Below, one piece after another: positions 8,149 through 14,841 of a stretch of 64,000 bases of DNA. Where the stretch lies: positions 1-64,000 of the forward strand of contig NZ_JAPVBG010000004.1 of assembly GCF_026967805.1 (NCBI RefSeq), given 5' to 3'. Under the pieces are notes generated by a model. It had not been told where the DNA came from. It worked only from the letters and a program-made list of their open reading frames with translations, and ran no database searches. The translations under genes were made by a program, and so were the position numbers. Origin of the DNA: Blastococcus sp. VKM Ac-2987. Its GTDB lineage: Bacteria > Actinomycetota > Actinomycetes > Mycobacteriales > Geodermatophilaceae. Each line of letters opens with the position of its first letter. The first letter of the stretch is position 1.

Positions 8149-9456
8149 ATGCGCACCAAGACGCTTGCGAGCGCCGGCGCGGCCGGGCTGGCACTCGGCC
8201 TGCTGGCCGCTGCTCCGGCCCAGGCCACCGAGGAGCCCCGCAAGAACCACGGGAACGGGGACATCCGGGTCACGACCACGAAGGACACCGTCGACCACGA
8301 CCTGCACGACGGCACGTGCGCCGACGCGGAGGGCGAGTGCTCGCTGCGCGCGGCGGTGCAGCAGGCCAACGCCTCCGGCGGCGGCACGGTCGTGCTGGCG
8401 AAGAAGGCCGGGTACGCGCTCGTGCTCCAGGGGGAGGACGACGACGCGGCGACCGGCGACCTGGACGTGACGTCGGCGGTGACGATCGAGGGCAACGGCG
8501 CGACCGTCGACGGCCGCGGCGAGCACCGGGTCTTCGACGTCCTCGCCGGTGGCACGCTCAGCCTGCGGCACCTCACGGTGACCGGCGGCGCGGCGCTGGG
8601 CGAGGGCCTGCCGGCCTCCGGCGGCGGCGTGCGCAACGCCGGCGTGCTCGAGGTCGAGCGCAGCACGATCACCGGGAACCAGGCCGTGCGGGCCGGTGGC
8701 GGCATCGAGGCGAGCCCCGGCTCCACCACGACCCTCAACCGCTCCACGCTGTCGCACAACAGCACCGGCGCGGGCCCCGGCAACGGCGGCGGGCTGCACC
8801 TGACCGGCGCCGGCACCGTGCACGTCGGCCGCAGCGTCGTCACCGGGAACACCGCGGCCGCCGAGGGCGGCGGGCTGTGGAACTCCGGGGCGGGCACCAT
8901 GACGGTGGACCGCAGCAAGGTCTCCGGCAACACCGCCAGCGGCGACGAGGCCACCATGGGCGGCGGCGGCCTGTTCCAGGAGGCGGGCGCCACCGGCACG
9001 CTGACCGTCACGCGCTCCGAGATCCGGGACAACGTGGCCGACGGCGCGGCCGGGTCGGGCGGCGGCATCCTCAACGACCAGGGCACCGTGGTCGTCGAGC
9101 GCAGCGTGATCAGCGGCAACACGTCGATGCGGGCCGGCGGTGGCATCGAGGCCAACATCGGGTCGACGTCGCTGGAGCGGACCGAGCTCAACGGCAACAG
9201 CACCGGAGCCGCTCCCGGCAACGGCGGCGGGCTGCACCTCACCGGCGCCGGCGACGTGCGGATCGACCGCAGCCGGGTCACCGGCAACACGGCCGCCGCC
9301 GAGGGCGGCGGGCTCTGGAACTCCGCGACCGGGGCCATGACCGTCACCCGGACCGACATCCGGCGCAACGCCGCGCCCGTCGGCCCGGACGTCTACCAGG
9401 ACGGCGCCGGCACCGGCTTCACCATCGACGGCAGCACGGTGGCCCCCACCGCCTGA
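8149..9456 (+). CDS. Secreted right-handed beta-helix protein with CSLREX-like domain
   Basis: The 435-residue protein begins with a Sec signal peptide (MRTKTLASAG, hydrophobic core, AQA cleavage near residue 27). A CSLREX-type segment follows, CSLRAAVQQANAS at about 64-76. The rest is a series of short strands such as VVTGNTAAAEGGGLWN that form a parallel beta-helix of the pectate-lyase type. There is no membrane anchor or sortase signal, so it is probably exported and free. I see no catalytic residues that fix an activity. An internal duplication of about 106 residues is visible at 8620-8937 and 9058-9375. Upstream is GACGAGGGAGACGACTG, a plausible Shine-Dalgarno. It converges on the anti-sigma gene. 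Confidence 0.8.
   Translation: MRTKTLASAGAAGLALGLLAAAPAQATEEPRKNHGNGDIRVTTTKDTVDHDLHDGTCADAEGECSLRAAVQQANASGGGTVVLAKKAGYALVLQGEDDDAATGDLDVTSAVTIEGNGATVDGRGEHRVFDVLAGGTLSLRHLTVTGGAALGEGLPASGGGVRNAGVLEVERSTITGNQAVRAGGGIEASPGSTTTLNRSTLSHNSTGAGPGNGGGLHLTGAGTVHVGRSVVTGNTAAAEGGGLWNSGAGTMTVDRSKVSGNTASGDEATMGGGGLFQEAGATGTLTVTRSEIRDNVADGAAGSGGGILNDQGTVVVERSVISGNTSMRAGGGIEANIGSTSLERTELNGNSTGAAPGNGGGLHLTGAGDVRIDRSRVTGNTAAAEGGGLWNSATGAMTVTRTDIRRNAAPVGPDVYQDGAGTGFTIDGSTVAPTA
8620..8937 (+). repeat. Beta-helix internal duplication, unit 1
   Basis: This is the first copy of a coding duplication inside the beta-helix gene. It encodes a series running from a GGGVRN segment, through ERSTITGN and NGGGLHLTGAG, to GNTAAAEGGGLWN. 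Unit 2 lies exactly 438 bp (146 codons) downstream and keeps the same reading frame. Confidence 0.7.
9058..9375 (+). repeat. Beta-helix internal duplication, unit 2
   Basis: This second copy encodes the series from GGGILN through ERSVISGN and NGGGLHLTGAG to GNTAAAEGGGLWN. The NGGGLHLTGAG and GNTAAAEGGGLWN cores are identical to unit 1 at protein level and nearly so in DNA. This fits duplication of several helical turns. A stretch of about 40 codons separates the units. Confidence 0.7.
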
Positions 9457-9476
9457 CCGCAGCACATCGGCGACCA

Positions 9477-9517
9477 CGGCCGCGCCGGGGAGGGGCGACC
9501 TCCCCCCGGTGCGGCCG
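9477..9517. terminator. Bidirectional terminator, beta-helix gene / anti-sigma gene
   Basis: A long near-perfect inverted repeat (arms roughly 9477-9493 and 9499-9517, small loop) lies between two convergent genes. The strong GC-rich stem fits termination in both directions. Confidence 0.6.
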
Positions 9518-9534
9518 CGGTGCGTCCGCGGCGG

Positions 9535-10212
9535 TCAGAACCGCGAGCGGAGCACCACCGCGCCGTCGGCGTCGATCACGGAGAACCCGCTCGCGTCCTC
9601 GCGGAGCACCGACGAGTTCAGGTTGCAGTGCAGCTCGACCGGCCCGACGCCGAGGAAGGAGCCGGCGGGGACGACGCCGCCGTCCTGCTCGGTCACCGCC
9701 ACCCGGTAGACCTCGCCCGCGGTGAACCCCTCGCCGGACAGCTTCACCTCGACGCCCCAGGTGTGCGGCACCAGGGCGGCGGACGCCTCGATGCCGGCCT
9801 CGGTCACCTCGACGGCGACGACCTCCAGGGGCACCGGCGTGGGCACCGGCCGGGTCAGCCAGCCCACGCCGAAACCTGCGGCGGCGATCCCGGCGGCCGC
9901 CGCGGCCGCGACCAGCGCCGTCCGGCGGCGGGACGGCCGCCGCGCGGGCCGCGCCCGCTCCTCGGCGGCGATCCTCGCCAGCACCGCCTCGCGCAGCCCG
10001 GGTGGGGGAGCGGGCGTCTCGTCCAGCCGGTCCGGGTCGAGGCCGGCCAGCCGGGGGGCGAGCGGGCTCAGCTCGGCCAGCTCCGCCCGGCAGGCGGCGC
10101 AGCCGTCCAGGTGCGCCCGGACGGCGGCCCGCTCGGCGGCCGTCCCGTGCCCGAGGGCGTACACCCCCAGCTGCTCGCGGATGTCGCGGTGCTCCTGAGG
10201 CGGCTCGCTCAC
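9535..10212 (-). CDS. Zinc-binding anti-sigma factor (RskA-like), membrane protein
   Basis: The 225-residue protein has an N-terminal zinc-binding anti-sigma domain with the H-x3-C-x2-C motif in RAHLDGCAACRAEL (His34, Cys38, Cys41). A Pro-rich linker and one transmembrane helix (about 98-118) follow. The C-terminal extracytoplasmic domain contains SGEGFTAGEVYRVAV, like RskA/anti-SigK proteins. It would hold the adjacent ECF sigma factor at the membrane and release it on an external signal, usually by regulated proteolysis. Its GTG overlaps the sigma stop (GTGA), so the two are made in a fixed ratio. The signal is unknown. Confidence 0.9.
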   Translation of the reverse strand: MSEPPQEHRDIREQLGVYALGHGTAAERAAVRAHLDGCAACRAELAELSPLAPRLAGLDPDRLDETPAPPPGLREAVLARIAAEERARPARRPSRRRTALVAAAAAAGIAAAGFGVGWLTRPVPTPVPLEVVAVEVTEAGIEASAALVPHTWGVEVKLSGEGFTAGEVYRVAVTEQDGGVVPAGSFLGVGPVELHCNLNSSVLREDASGFSVIDADGAVVLRSRF

Positions 10213-10745
10213 GGTTCCACCCCCATCTCCTCCATCGCCAGGCGCAGTGACTTCAGTCCGTAGAAGACCCGGCTGCGCAGTGTGCCCACCGGGATGCCGA
10301 GCTCGGCCGCCACCTCGTCGTGCGGACGTCCGCGCAGGTGCGTCTGGACGATCGCCGTCCGGTGGTCGGGCGCGATCCGGCGCAGCGCCTCCTCGACCAC
10401 CCAGGCGTCCACGAGCTGCTCGTCGACGCCGTTCCGCGCGGGGAGCTGGTCGGCCCTCGGCTCGGCGAGCTGAGCCTGCCACGGCCGGACGGCCAGCCGC
10501 CGGACCTCGTCGACGACGACGTTGCGGGCGATCGCGAACAGCCACGTCCGGAGGCTGGCCAGCTGCGGATCGAAGGAGCCGGCCGCCCGCCAGGCCCGGA
10601 GGAACACCTCCTGGACGACGTCCTGGGCGGCTCCGCCGTCGCCCAGCTGGCGCAGGGCGAAGCGGTACAGCTCCGGCCCGTGCGCGGAGTACGCCGCCCC
10701 CACGTCGAGCTCACCGGCGGGCGCCAGACCTCGACCTCGCCTCAT
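10209..10745 (-). CDS. ECF RNA polymerase sigma factor
   Basis: The 178-residue sigma-70 family protein has only regions 2 and 4. Region 2 has the core-binding QDVVQEVFLRAW (41-52) and RTWLFAIARNVVVDEVRR (67-84); region 4 has PHDEVAAELGIPVGTLRSRVFYGLKSLR (about 141-168), a helix-turn-helix for the -35 element. The cognate anti-sigma gene overlaps its stop. The ATG at 10743-10745 is chosen because GGGAGGAG lies seven bases upstream on the minus strand. That Shine-Dalgarno lies in the right arm of an 8-bp hairpin (10753-10778), which suggests control of translation. Its regulon is unknown; the beta-helix gene nearby has no obvious link. Confidence 0.92.
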   Translation of the reverse strand: MRRGRGLAPAGELDVGAAYSAHGPELYRFALRQLGDGGAAQDVVQEVFLRAWRAAGSFDPQLASLRTWLFAIARNVVVDEVRRLAVRPWQAQLAEPRADQLPARNGVDEQLVDAWVVEEALRRIAPDHRTAIVQTHLRGRPHDEVAAELGIPVGTLRSRVFYGLKSLRLAMEEMGVEP

Positions 10746-10752
10746 GGGCACT

Positions 10753-10778
10753 CCTCCCGGAACCGTTCCACCGGGAGG
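10753..10778 (-). promoter_or_regulatory. Hairpin covering the sigma gene Shine-Dalgarno; GGAAC-G-GTTCC palindrome
   Basis: In the mRNA sense, CCTCCCGG and CCGGGAGG form a perfect 8-bp stem around a ten-base loop. The right arm contains GGGAGG, the core of the Shine-Dalgarno of the sigma gene. Inside lies the 11-bp perfect palindrome GGAACGGTTCC, which could instead be a protein-binding site. An RNA switch and a DNA operator are both possible; neither is shown. Confidence 0.45.
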
Positions 10779-10803
10779 CATACGGACGCCGGGCCGGTCG
10801 GGT

Positions 10804-12774
10804 TCAGCGGACGGGCGAGGTCGGCCCCGGCTCCGGGCGGCGGACGACGTCGATCGGCGCGATGCCCTCGGCGGCCGGCAGCTCGAAGCCCCAGACCTGG
10901 GCGTAGAAGGACAGCTCGCCGTCCAGCGCCGTGCGGATGTTCTCCGCCCTGCGGAACCCGTGCTGCTCGCCGGGGAAGAGCAGGTACGCGTGCGGCACGC
11001 CGTTCTCCCGGAGCGCGGCGACGATCGACTCGGCCTGCGACGGCGGCACGACCGCGTCCTCCTCGCCCTGGAACACCGCCAGCGGGGTGTCGAGGGAGCC
11101 GACGTGGGTGATCGGCGAGCGCTCGGCGTAGACGGCGGCGCCCTCGGGCCACGGGGCGACCAGGCCGTCGAGGTACCGCGACTCGAACTTGTGCGTCTCG
11201 GCGGCGAGCGCGCCCAGGTCGGCTACCCCGTAGTGGCTGGCCCCGGCGGTGAACACGCCCGGGCGCATGGCCAGCGCGGCCAGGGTCGTGTAGCCGCCGG
11301 CCGAGCCGCCCCGGATCGCCATGCGGGCCGGGTCGACCCGGCCCGCGTCCGCGAGGGAGCGGGCGCAGGCGACGACGTCGTCGAGGTCGATCACGCCCCA
11401 CCGGCCCTGCAGCGCGTCGCGGTAGCGGCGGCCGTAGCCCACCGAGCCGCGGTAGTCGACGTCCGCGACGCAGAACCCGCGGGAGGTCCAGTACTGGATC
11501 TCCAGGTTCAGCACCGGGACGGCGGCGGCGGTGGGGCCACCGTGGACCACGACCACCAGCGGTGGGAGGCTCCCTGCCGGGGCCGCCACCTCGGGGTTCG
11601 TCGGCGGGTAGACCAGCGCGTGGGCGACGTCGATCCCGGTGCCCCGGTCCTCGGTCGGGAACGTGACGTGCTCGGGCCGTGAGAACCACGCCGGATCCAG
11701 TCCCAGCTCCCGCGCCGGACGCAGCACCTCGGTCGCGCCGCTGTCGGCGTCCACGTGCAGGACCACCGGTTCGCTGGCCGGACCGCCGGCGACGCAGACG
11801 ACGCCGGTGCCGTGCGCCGTGACGAACCGGAAGGTGCCGTAGGGCAGGTCCAGCTCGCGCGGCTCCTCACCGGGGGTCAGCACGGCCAGGCGGTCGCGCC
11901 CGTCCCGGCCGTAGGCCAGCACCACGCGCCCGTCGGGGAGGTGGGCGTACCGGGACGAGCCGAACATCCACTGGGGGCCGGCGATGTCGCTCCCGACGTC
12001 GACGACCAGCTGCGGCTGCTCGTGCGGGCGCTTCCGGTACAGCGACCAGAAGTTCGTGCGGTCACCGAGCCACCACAGCGAGAGGTCCTCGCCCCAGACC
12101 GGCTGGACGACGGACTCGCCCGGCCCGCCCGCGAGGACGTGGTCGGTGCCGTCGGCCGCGCGGACGACGAGCTGCGCGCTGTCCCACGGCATGTCCGGGT
12201 GGTCCCACTGCAGCCACGCGAGCGTGACGCCGTCCGGGGCGAGGCGCGGGTCGGAGACGAAGTCGGGTCCGGAGACGAGCACCTCGGCGGTGCCGTCGGA
12301 GCCCACGCGCACGATCTCGTTCACCACGTCGGCCGCCGCGCCGGAGGGGGCGTGCGTCTCCCGCACGGCGAGCACCCCGCCGGCGACCACGGCCAGGTCG
12401 GCGTACCGGACGCCGGACGGGATCCCCGGCTCGGGCGTCACCGCGACGGGGGAGGCCTCGCCGGGTGCCAGTCGGTACAGCCGCTGGTCCGAGAACTCCG
12501 AGAACCAGACGACGCCGTCGGCGACCGTCCACGCGCCCCCGCCGTACTCGTGCACGCGGGTGCGGGCGTTCCACGGTGCCGGGAGCACGTCGGTGACCAC
12601 GCCGTCGGCGGTGCGCCGCACGAGCGTGGTGCGACCGCCCTCGGCGGGGCGGGACTCCGCCCACCAGACGTCCGCACCGTCCACGACCACCTCGCCGAGG
12701 CGGGCCGCGGCCCGGACGACGAGCTCGGAGGTGACGGGGGTGGGCCAGCTGCCGTGGGGGAGCGGGGCGCTCAT
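10804..12774 (-). CDS. Prolyl oligopeptidase-family (S9) peptidase
   Basis: The 656-residue cytosolic protein has an N-terminal beta-propeller (about 1-400; repeats such as LAPDGVTLAWLQWDHPDMPW). A C-terminal alpha/beta-hydrolase domain carries the nucleophile motif GGSAGGY (Ser near residue 490), the acid in GEEDAVVPPSQ and the histidine in GEQHGFR near the C-terminus. It is of the S9C acylaminoacyl/dipeptidyl peptidase type and would cleave short peptides; exact specificity is unknown. No signal peptide is seen. The ATG at 12774 has TAACGT seven bases upstream. An in-frame ATG at 12798 would add eight residues but lies upstream of that -10. Confidence 0.9.
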   Translation of the reverse strand: MSAPLPHGSWPTPVTSELVVRAAARLGEVVVDGADVWWAESRPAEGGRTTLVRRTADGVVTDVLPAPWNARTRVHEYGGGAWTVADGVVWFSEFSDQRLYRLAPGEASPVAVTPEPGIPSGVRYADLAVVAGGVLAVRETHAPSGAAADVVNEIVRVGSDGTAEVLVSGPDFVSDPRLAPDGVTLAWLQWDHPDMPWDSAQLVVRAADGTDHVLAGGPGESVVQPVWGEDLSLWWLGDRTNFWSLYRKRPHEQPQLVVDVGSDIAGPQWMFGSSRYAHLPDGRVVLAYGRDGRDRLAVLTPGEEPRELDLPYGTFRFVTAHGTGVVCVAGGPASEPVVLHVDADSGATEVLRPARELGLDPAWFSRPEHVTFPTEDRGTGIDVAHALVYPPTNPEVAAPAGSLPPLVVVVHGGPTAAAVPVLNLEIQYWTSRGFCVADVDYRGSVGYGRRYRDALQGRWGVIDLDDVVACARSLADAGRVDPARMAIRGGSAGGYTTLAALAMRPGVFTAGASHYGVADLGALAAETHKFESRYLDGLVAPWPEGAAVYAERSPITHVGSLDTPLAVFQGEEDAVVPPSQAESIVAALRENGVPHAYLLFPGEQHGFRRAENIRTALDGELSFYAQVWGFELPAAEGIAPIDVVRRPEPGPTSPVR

Positions 12775-12781
12775 GCCCGTG

Positions 12782-12787
12782 ACGTTA
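12782..12787 (-). promoter_or_regulatory. -10 element of the S9 peptidase
   Basis: On the minus strand TAACGT ends seven bases before the ATG at 12774, predicting a leaderless mRNA. Confidence 0.5.
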
Positions 12788-12859
12788 GCCGGGATCACCG
12801 CGGTCGTCGGCGCTCAGCCGGACCGGGCCGGAGCTGCGGCCGGACGGGGCACCGGCTAG

Positions 12860-12865
12860 TAGCGT
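12860..12865 (+). promoter_or_regulatory. Leaderless-type -10 upstream of the nitrile hydratase operon
   Basis: TAGCGT ends six bases before an ATG at 12872, the pattern of a leaderless gene. That ATG opens a 95-codon frame without protein-like composition that runs into the nitrile hydratase gene. This may be the operon promoter with a leader of about 190 bases, or the remains of a displaced gene. The 12775-13062 interval holds nothing else I recognise. Confidence 0.4.
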
Positions 12866-13062
12866 GGCGCCATGGTGGCGTTCGGACGCCGTTCCGGGCC
12901 GGCAGGTCGATGCCCTGCGACGGCCGGCGCCGCAGCGCCCGTGGCAAGGCCACGGTCACCCGACCAGGGATGGACGGTCGACCGGGGCGCCGGACGCACC
13001 TCCGAGCGGAAAGGGGGATGGGGCGATGGGGCCGCCGAGCGGTTCCGGGCCCCTGACCACCG

Positions 13063-13701
13063 ATGGACGACCACGACCACGACCACGATCACGACCACCC
13101 GCAGTACAGCGAGCTGTCCGAGATGGACGCGCGGGTCCGCGCACTCGAGACCCTGCTGACCGAGAAGGGCCTGGTCGACCGGGCCGCCCTGGACGCCGTG
13201 GTGGAGCGCTACGAGAAGGAGGTCGGTCCGCACAACGGTGCCCAGGTCGTCGCCAAGGCCTGGACGGACGGGGAGTACCGGCGGTGGCTGCTCGAGGACG
13301 CGGACGCCGCCATCGCATCGCTGGGGCACGTGGGGCGCCAGGGGGAGCACATGGTCGCCCTGGAGAACACCCCGCAGCGGCACAACATGGTGGTGTGCAC
13401 CCTCTGCTCGTGCTACCCGTGGCCCGTGCTCGGGCTCCCGCCGGTCTGGTACAAATCGCCGGCCTACCGGTCGAAGGTGGTGATCGACCCGCGCGGCGTG
13501 CTGGCGGATTTCGGCGTCTCGTTGCCCGAGGACACCGAGATCAAGGTCTGGGACTCGACGGCGGAGGTCCGCTACCTGGTCATCCCGGCGCGCCCGGAGG
13601 GGACGGACTTCATGAGCGAGGGAGAACTGGCCGGGCTCGTGACCCGGGACAGCATGATCGGCACCGGGCTCGTCCACGCACCCTCGGGCGCCGCCCGGTG
13701 A
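13063..13701 (+). CDS. nthA: Nitrile hydratase alpha subunit, cobalt type
   Basis: With the beta subunit this hydrates nitriles to amides. The 212-residue protein has the metal-binding claw [11 protein letters not shown], with Cys112-Thr-Leu-Cys115-Ser116-Cys117. Threonine after the first cysteine is typical of the Co(III) type (Fe enzymes have CSLCSC). Cys115 and Cys117 would be oxidised to sulfinic and sulfenic acids. Other alpha-subunit segments are [29 protein letters not shown] and LVTRDSMIG. Unusually, the N-terminus is an alternating Asp-His tail with histidines at 4, 6, 8, 10 and 12, not found in the standard alpha sequences I remember. The ATG at 13063 is the only in-frame start; the upstream frame closes. 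Thiocyanate hydrolase gamma is a related alternative, but beta and activator genes follow in nitrile hydratase order. Confidence 0.93.
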   Translation: MDDHDHDHDHDHPQYSELSEMDARVRALETLLTEKGLVDRAALDAVVERYEKEVGPHNGAQVVAKAWTDGEYRRWLLEDADAAIASLGHVGRQGEHMVALENTPQRHNMVVCTLCSCYPWPVLGLPPVWYKSPAYRSKVVIDPRGVLADFGVSLPEDTEIKVWDSTAEVRYLVIPARPEGTDFMSEGELAGLVTRDSMIGTGLVHAPSGAAR

Positions 13702-14330
13702 ACGGCGTGCACGACACGGGTGGCATGCAGGGGTTCGGACCGGTCCGCCCGGAGCCCGACGAACCCCCGTTCCACGACGAGTGGGAGAGACGCTCCTTCG
13801 CCATCACGCTCGCCCTGGGCGCACTCGGGCTCTGGAACATCGACCAGATGCGGCACGAGCGCGAGTCCCTGCCCCCGGCCGCGTACCTGGCCAGCAGCTA
13901 CTACCGCATCTGGTTCCTCGCGGTGGAGAACGCCGTCCGCCGGCTCGAGCTCCTGGACCGGGAGGGCCTGAGGGCGCGCACCGCCGAGGAGCTCACCGGG
14001 CTGTTCTCGTCACGGTCCAGCTACGAGCGGCCCATCGGAGCCGGGCCGGTCTTCCGGGCGGGCCAGCAGGTGCGGACCCGCACCATCAACCCGAGCGGGC
14101 ACACGCGTCTCCCCCGCTATGCGCGAGGCCGTGTGGGCACCGTGCTCGCGGTCCGTGGTGCGCACGTGTTCCCCGATCGCAATGCCGTGCCGCTCGGCCA
14201 GGAGCCGGACCCCGCCCCCGAGTGGCTCTACACCGTCGAGTTCAGCGCTGGTGAGCTCTGGGGCGCAGCCGCCGACCCGACCGTCACCGTGTCGGTCGAC
14301 GCCTGGGAGCCGTACCTGGAGGCCGTCTGA
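13698..14330 (+). CDS. nthB: Nitrile hydratase beta subunit
   Basis: The 210-residue beta partner begins with the diagnostic [16 protein letters not shown]. It continues with a helical N-terminal domain ([32 protein letters not shown]) and a C-terminal SH3-like barrel (about 110-205: [41 protein letters not shown]). It forms the alpha-beta core that encloses the metal site. The GTG at 13698 overlaps the alpha stop as GTGA, and its own stop TGA shares a base with the ATG of the activator gene. Length is slightly short for the family but complete at both ends. Confidence 0.93.
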   Translation: MNGVHDTGGMQGFGPVRPEPDEPPFHDEWERRSFAITLALGALGLWNIDQMRHERESLPPAAYLASSYYRIWFLAVENAVRRLELLDREGLRARTAEELTGLFSSRSSYERPIGAGPVFRAGQQVRTRTINPSGHTRLPRYARGRVGTVLAVRGAHVFPDRNAVPLGQEPDPAPEWLYTVEFSAGELWGAAADPTVTVSVDAWEPYLEAV

Positions 14331-14692
14331 TGGACACGACCGCCGCCGGCACGCTGGCCCGCATCTCCGCGGCTGCGGGGAACGAGCTGCCGCTGCCGCC
14401 GTCCGGCAGCGAGCAGGTCTTCGCCGCTCCCTGGCAGGCGCAGGTCTTCGCGATGACCGTGACCCTGCACGAGGCGGGTGCCTTCACGTGGGTGGAGTGG
14501 GCCCGCACCCTGGGGCGGCACGTGTCCGGCGGCCGGCCCGACGGCAGCGACTACTACGAGCGCTGGGCCGACGCGCTGGCCGAGATGCTCCGGGACCGCG
14601 GCATCGCGACCGAGGAGGAGGTCGAGCGGGCGACGGGGGCCTGGCACGAGGCCGCCGCCCGCACACCGCACGGGATGCCGATCGAACTCTGA
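14330..14692 (+). CDS. Nitrile hydratase accessory/activator protein
   Basis: The 120-residue protein matches the small activator (P14K-type, related to the beta N-terminal domain) encoded after cobalt nitrile hydratases. Visible marks are the N-terminal LPPSGSEQVFAAPWQAQVFAMTV and the WVEWARTLG and YYERWADALAEML helices. Such activators carry cobalt into the alpha subunit by subunit exchange. The TGATG overlap with the beta gene shows one operon: alpha, beta, activator. No amidase, nitrilase, aldoxime dehydratase or cobalt transporter gene lies nearby, so the fate of the amide is not encoded here. Confidence 0.88.
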   Translation: MDTTAAGTLARISAAAGNELPLPPSGSEQVFAAPWQAQVFAMTVTLHEAGAFTWVEWARTLGRHVSGGRPDGSDYYERWADALAEMLRDRGIATEEEVERATGAWHEAAARTPHGMPIEL

Positions 14693-14828
14693 TCGACGGC
14701 GGTGCCGACCGGACCCGCCGATCCCCGGGCGCGTTCGAGGGGCCGGCCCGGCGGCAGCCGGGTCGGGAGACGGGCGCCGCGTGCGGGACACGACACCCGG
14801 CCTGGCCGTCGGGGACCCTCCTCGGGAT

Positions 14829-14834
14829 TACGGT
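14829..14834 (+). promoter_or_regulatory. -10 element of ftsK
   Basis: TACGGT ends seven bases before the ftsK ATG at 14842, so ftsK probably has its own leaderless transcript apart from the nitrile hydratase operon. Confidence 0.5.
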
Positions 14835-14841
14835 CTGACGC

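Noticed and set aside
13063-13100. Simple-sequence repeat of CAC/GAC triplets
   Set aside because: It encodes the Asp-His tail in frame with the alpha subunit; it includes a CAT/GAT variation, so it is better explained as coding than as a microsatellite.
12872-13159. 95-codon frame starting at a leaderless-type ATG before nitrile hydratase
   Set aside because: Composition is not protein-like (a Thr run arises from the Asp-His codons of the alpha subunit in another frame). Kept only as a possible leader or gene remnant.
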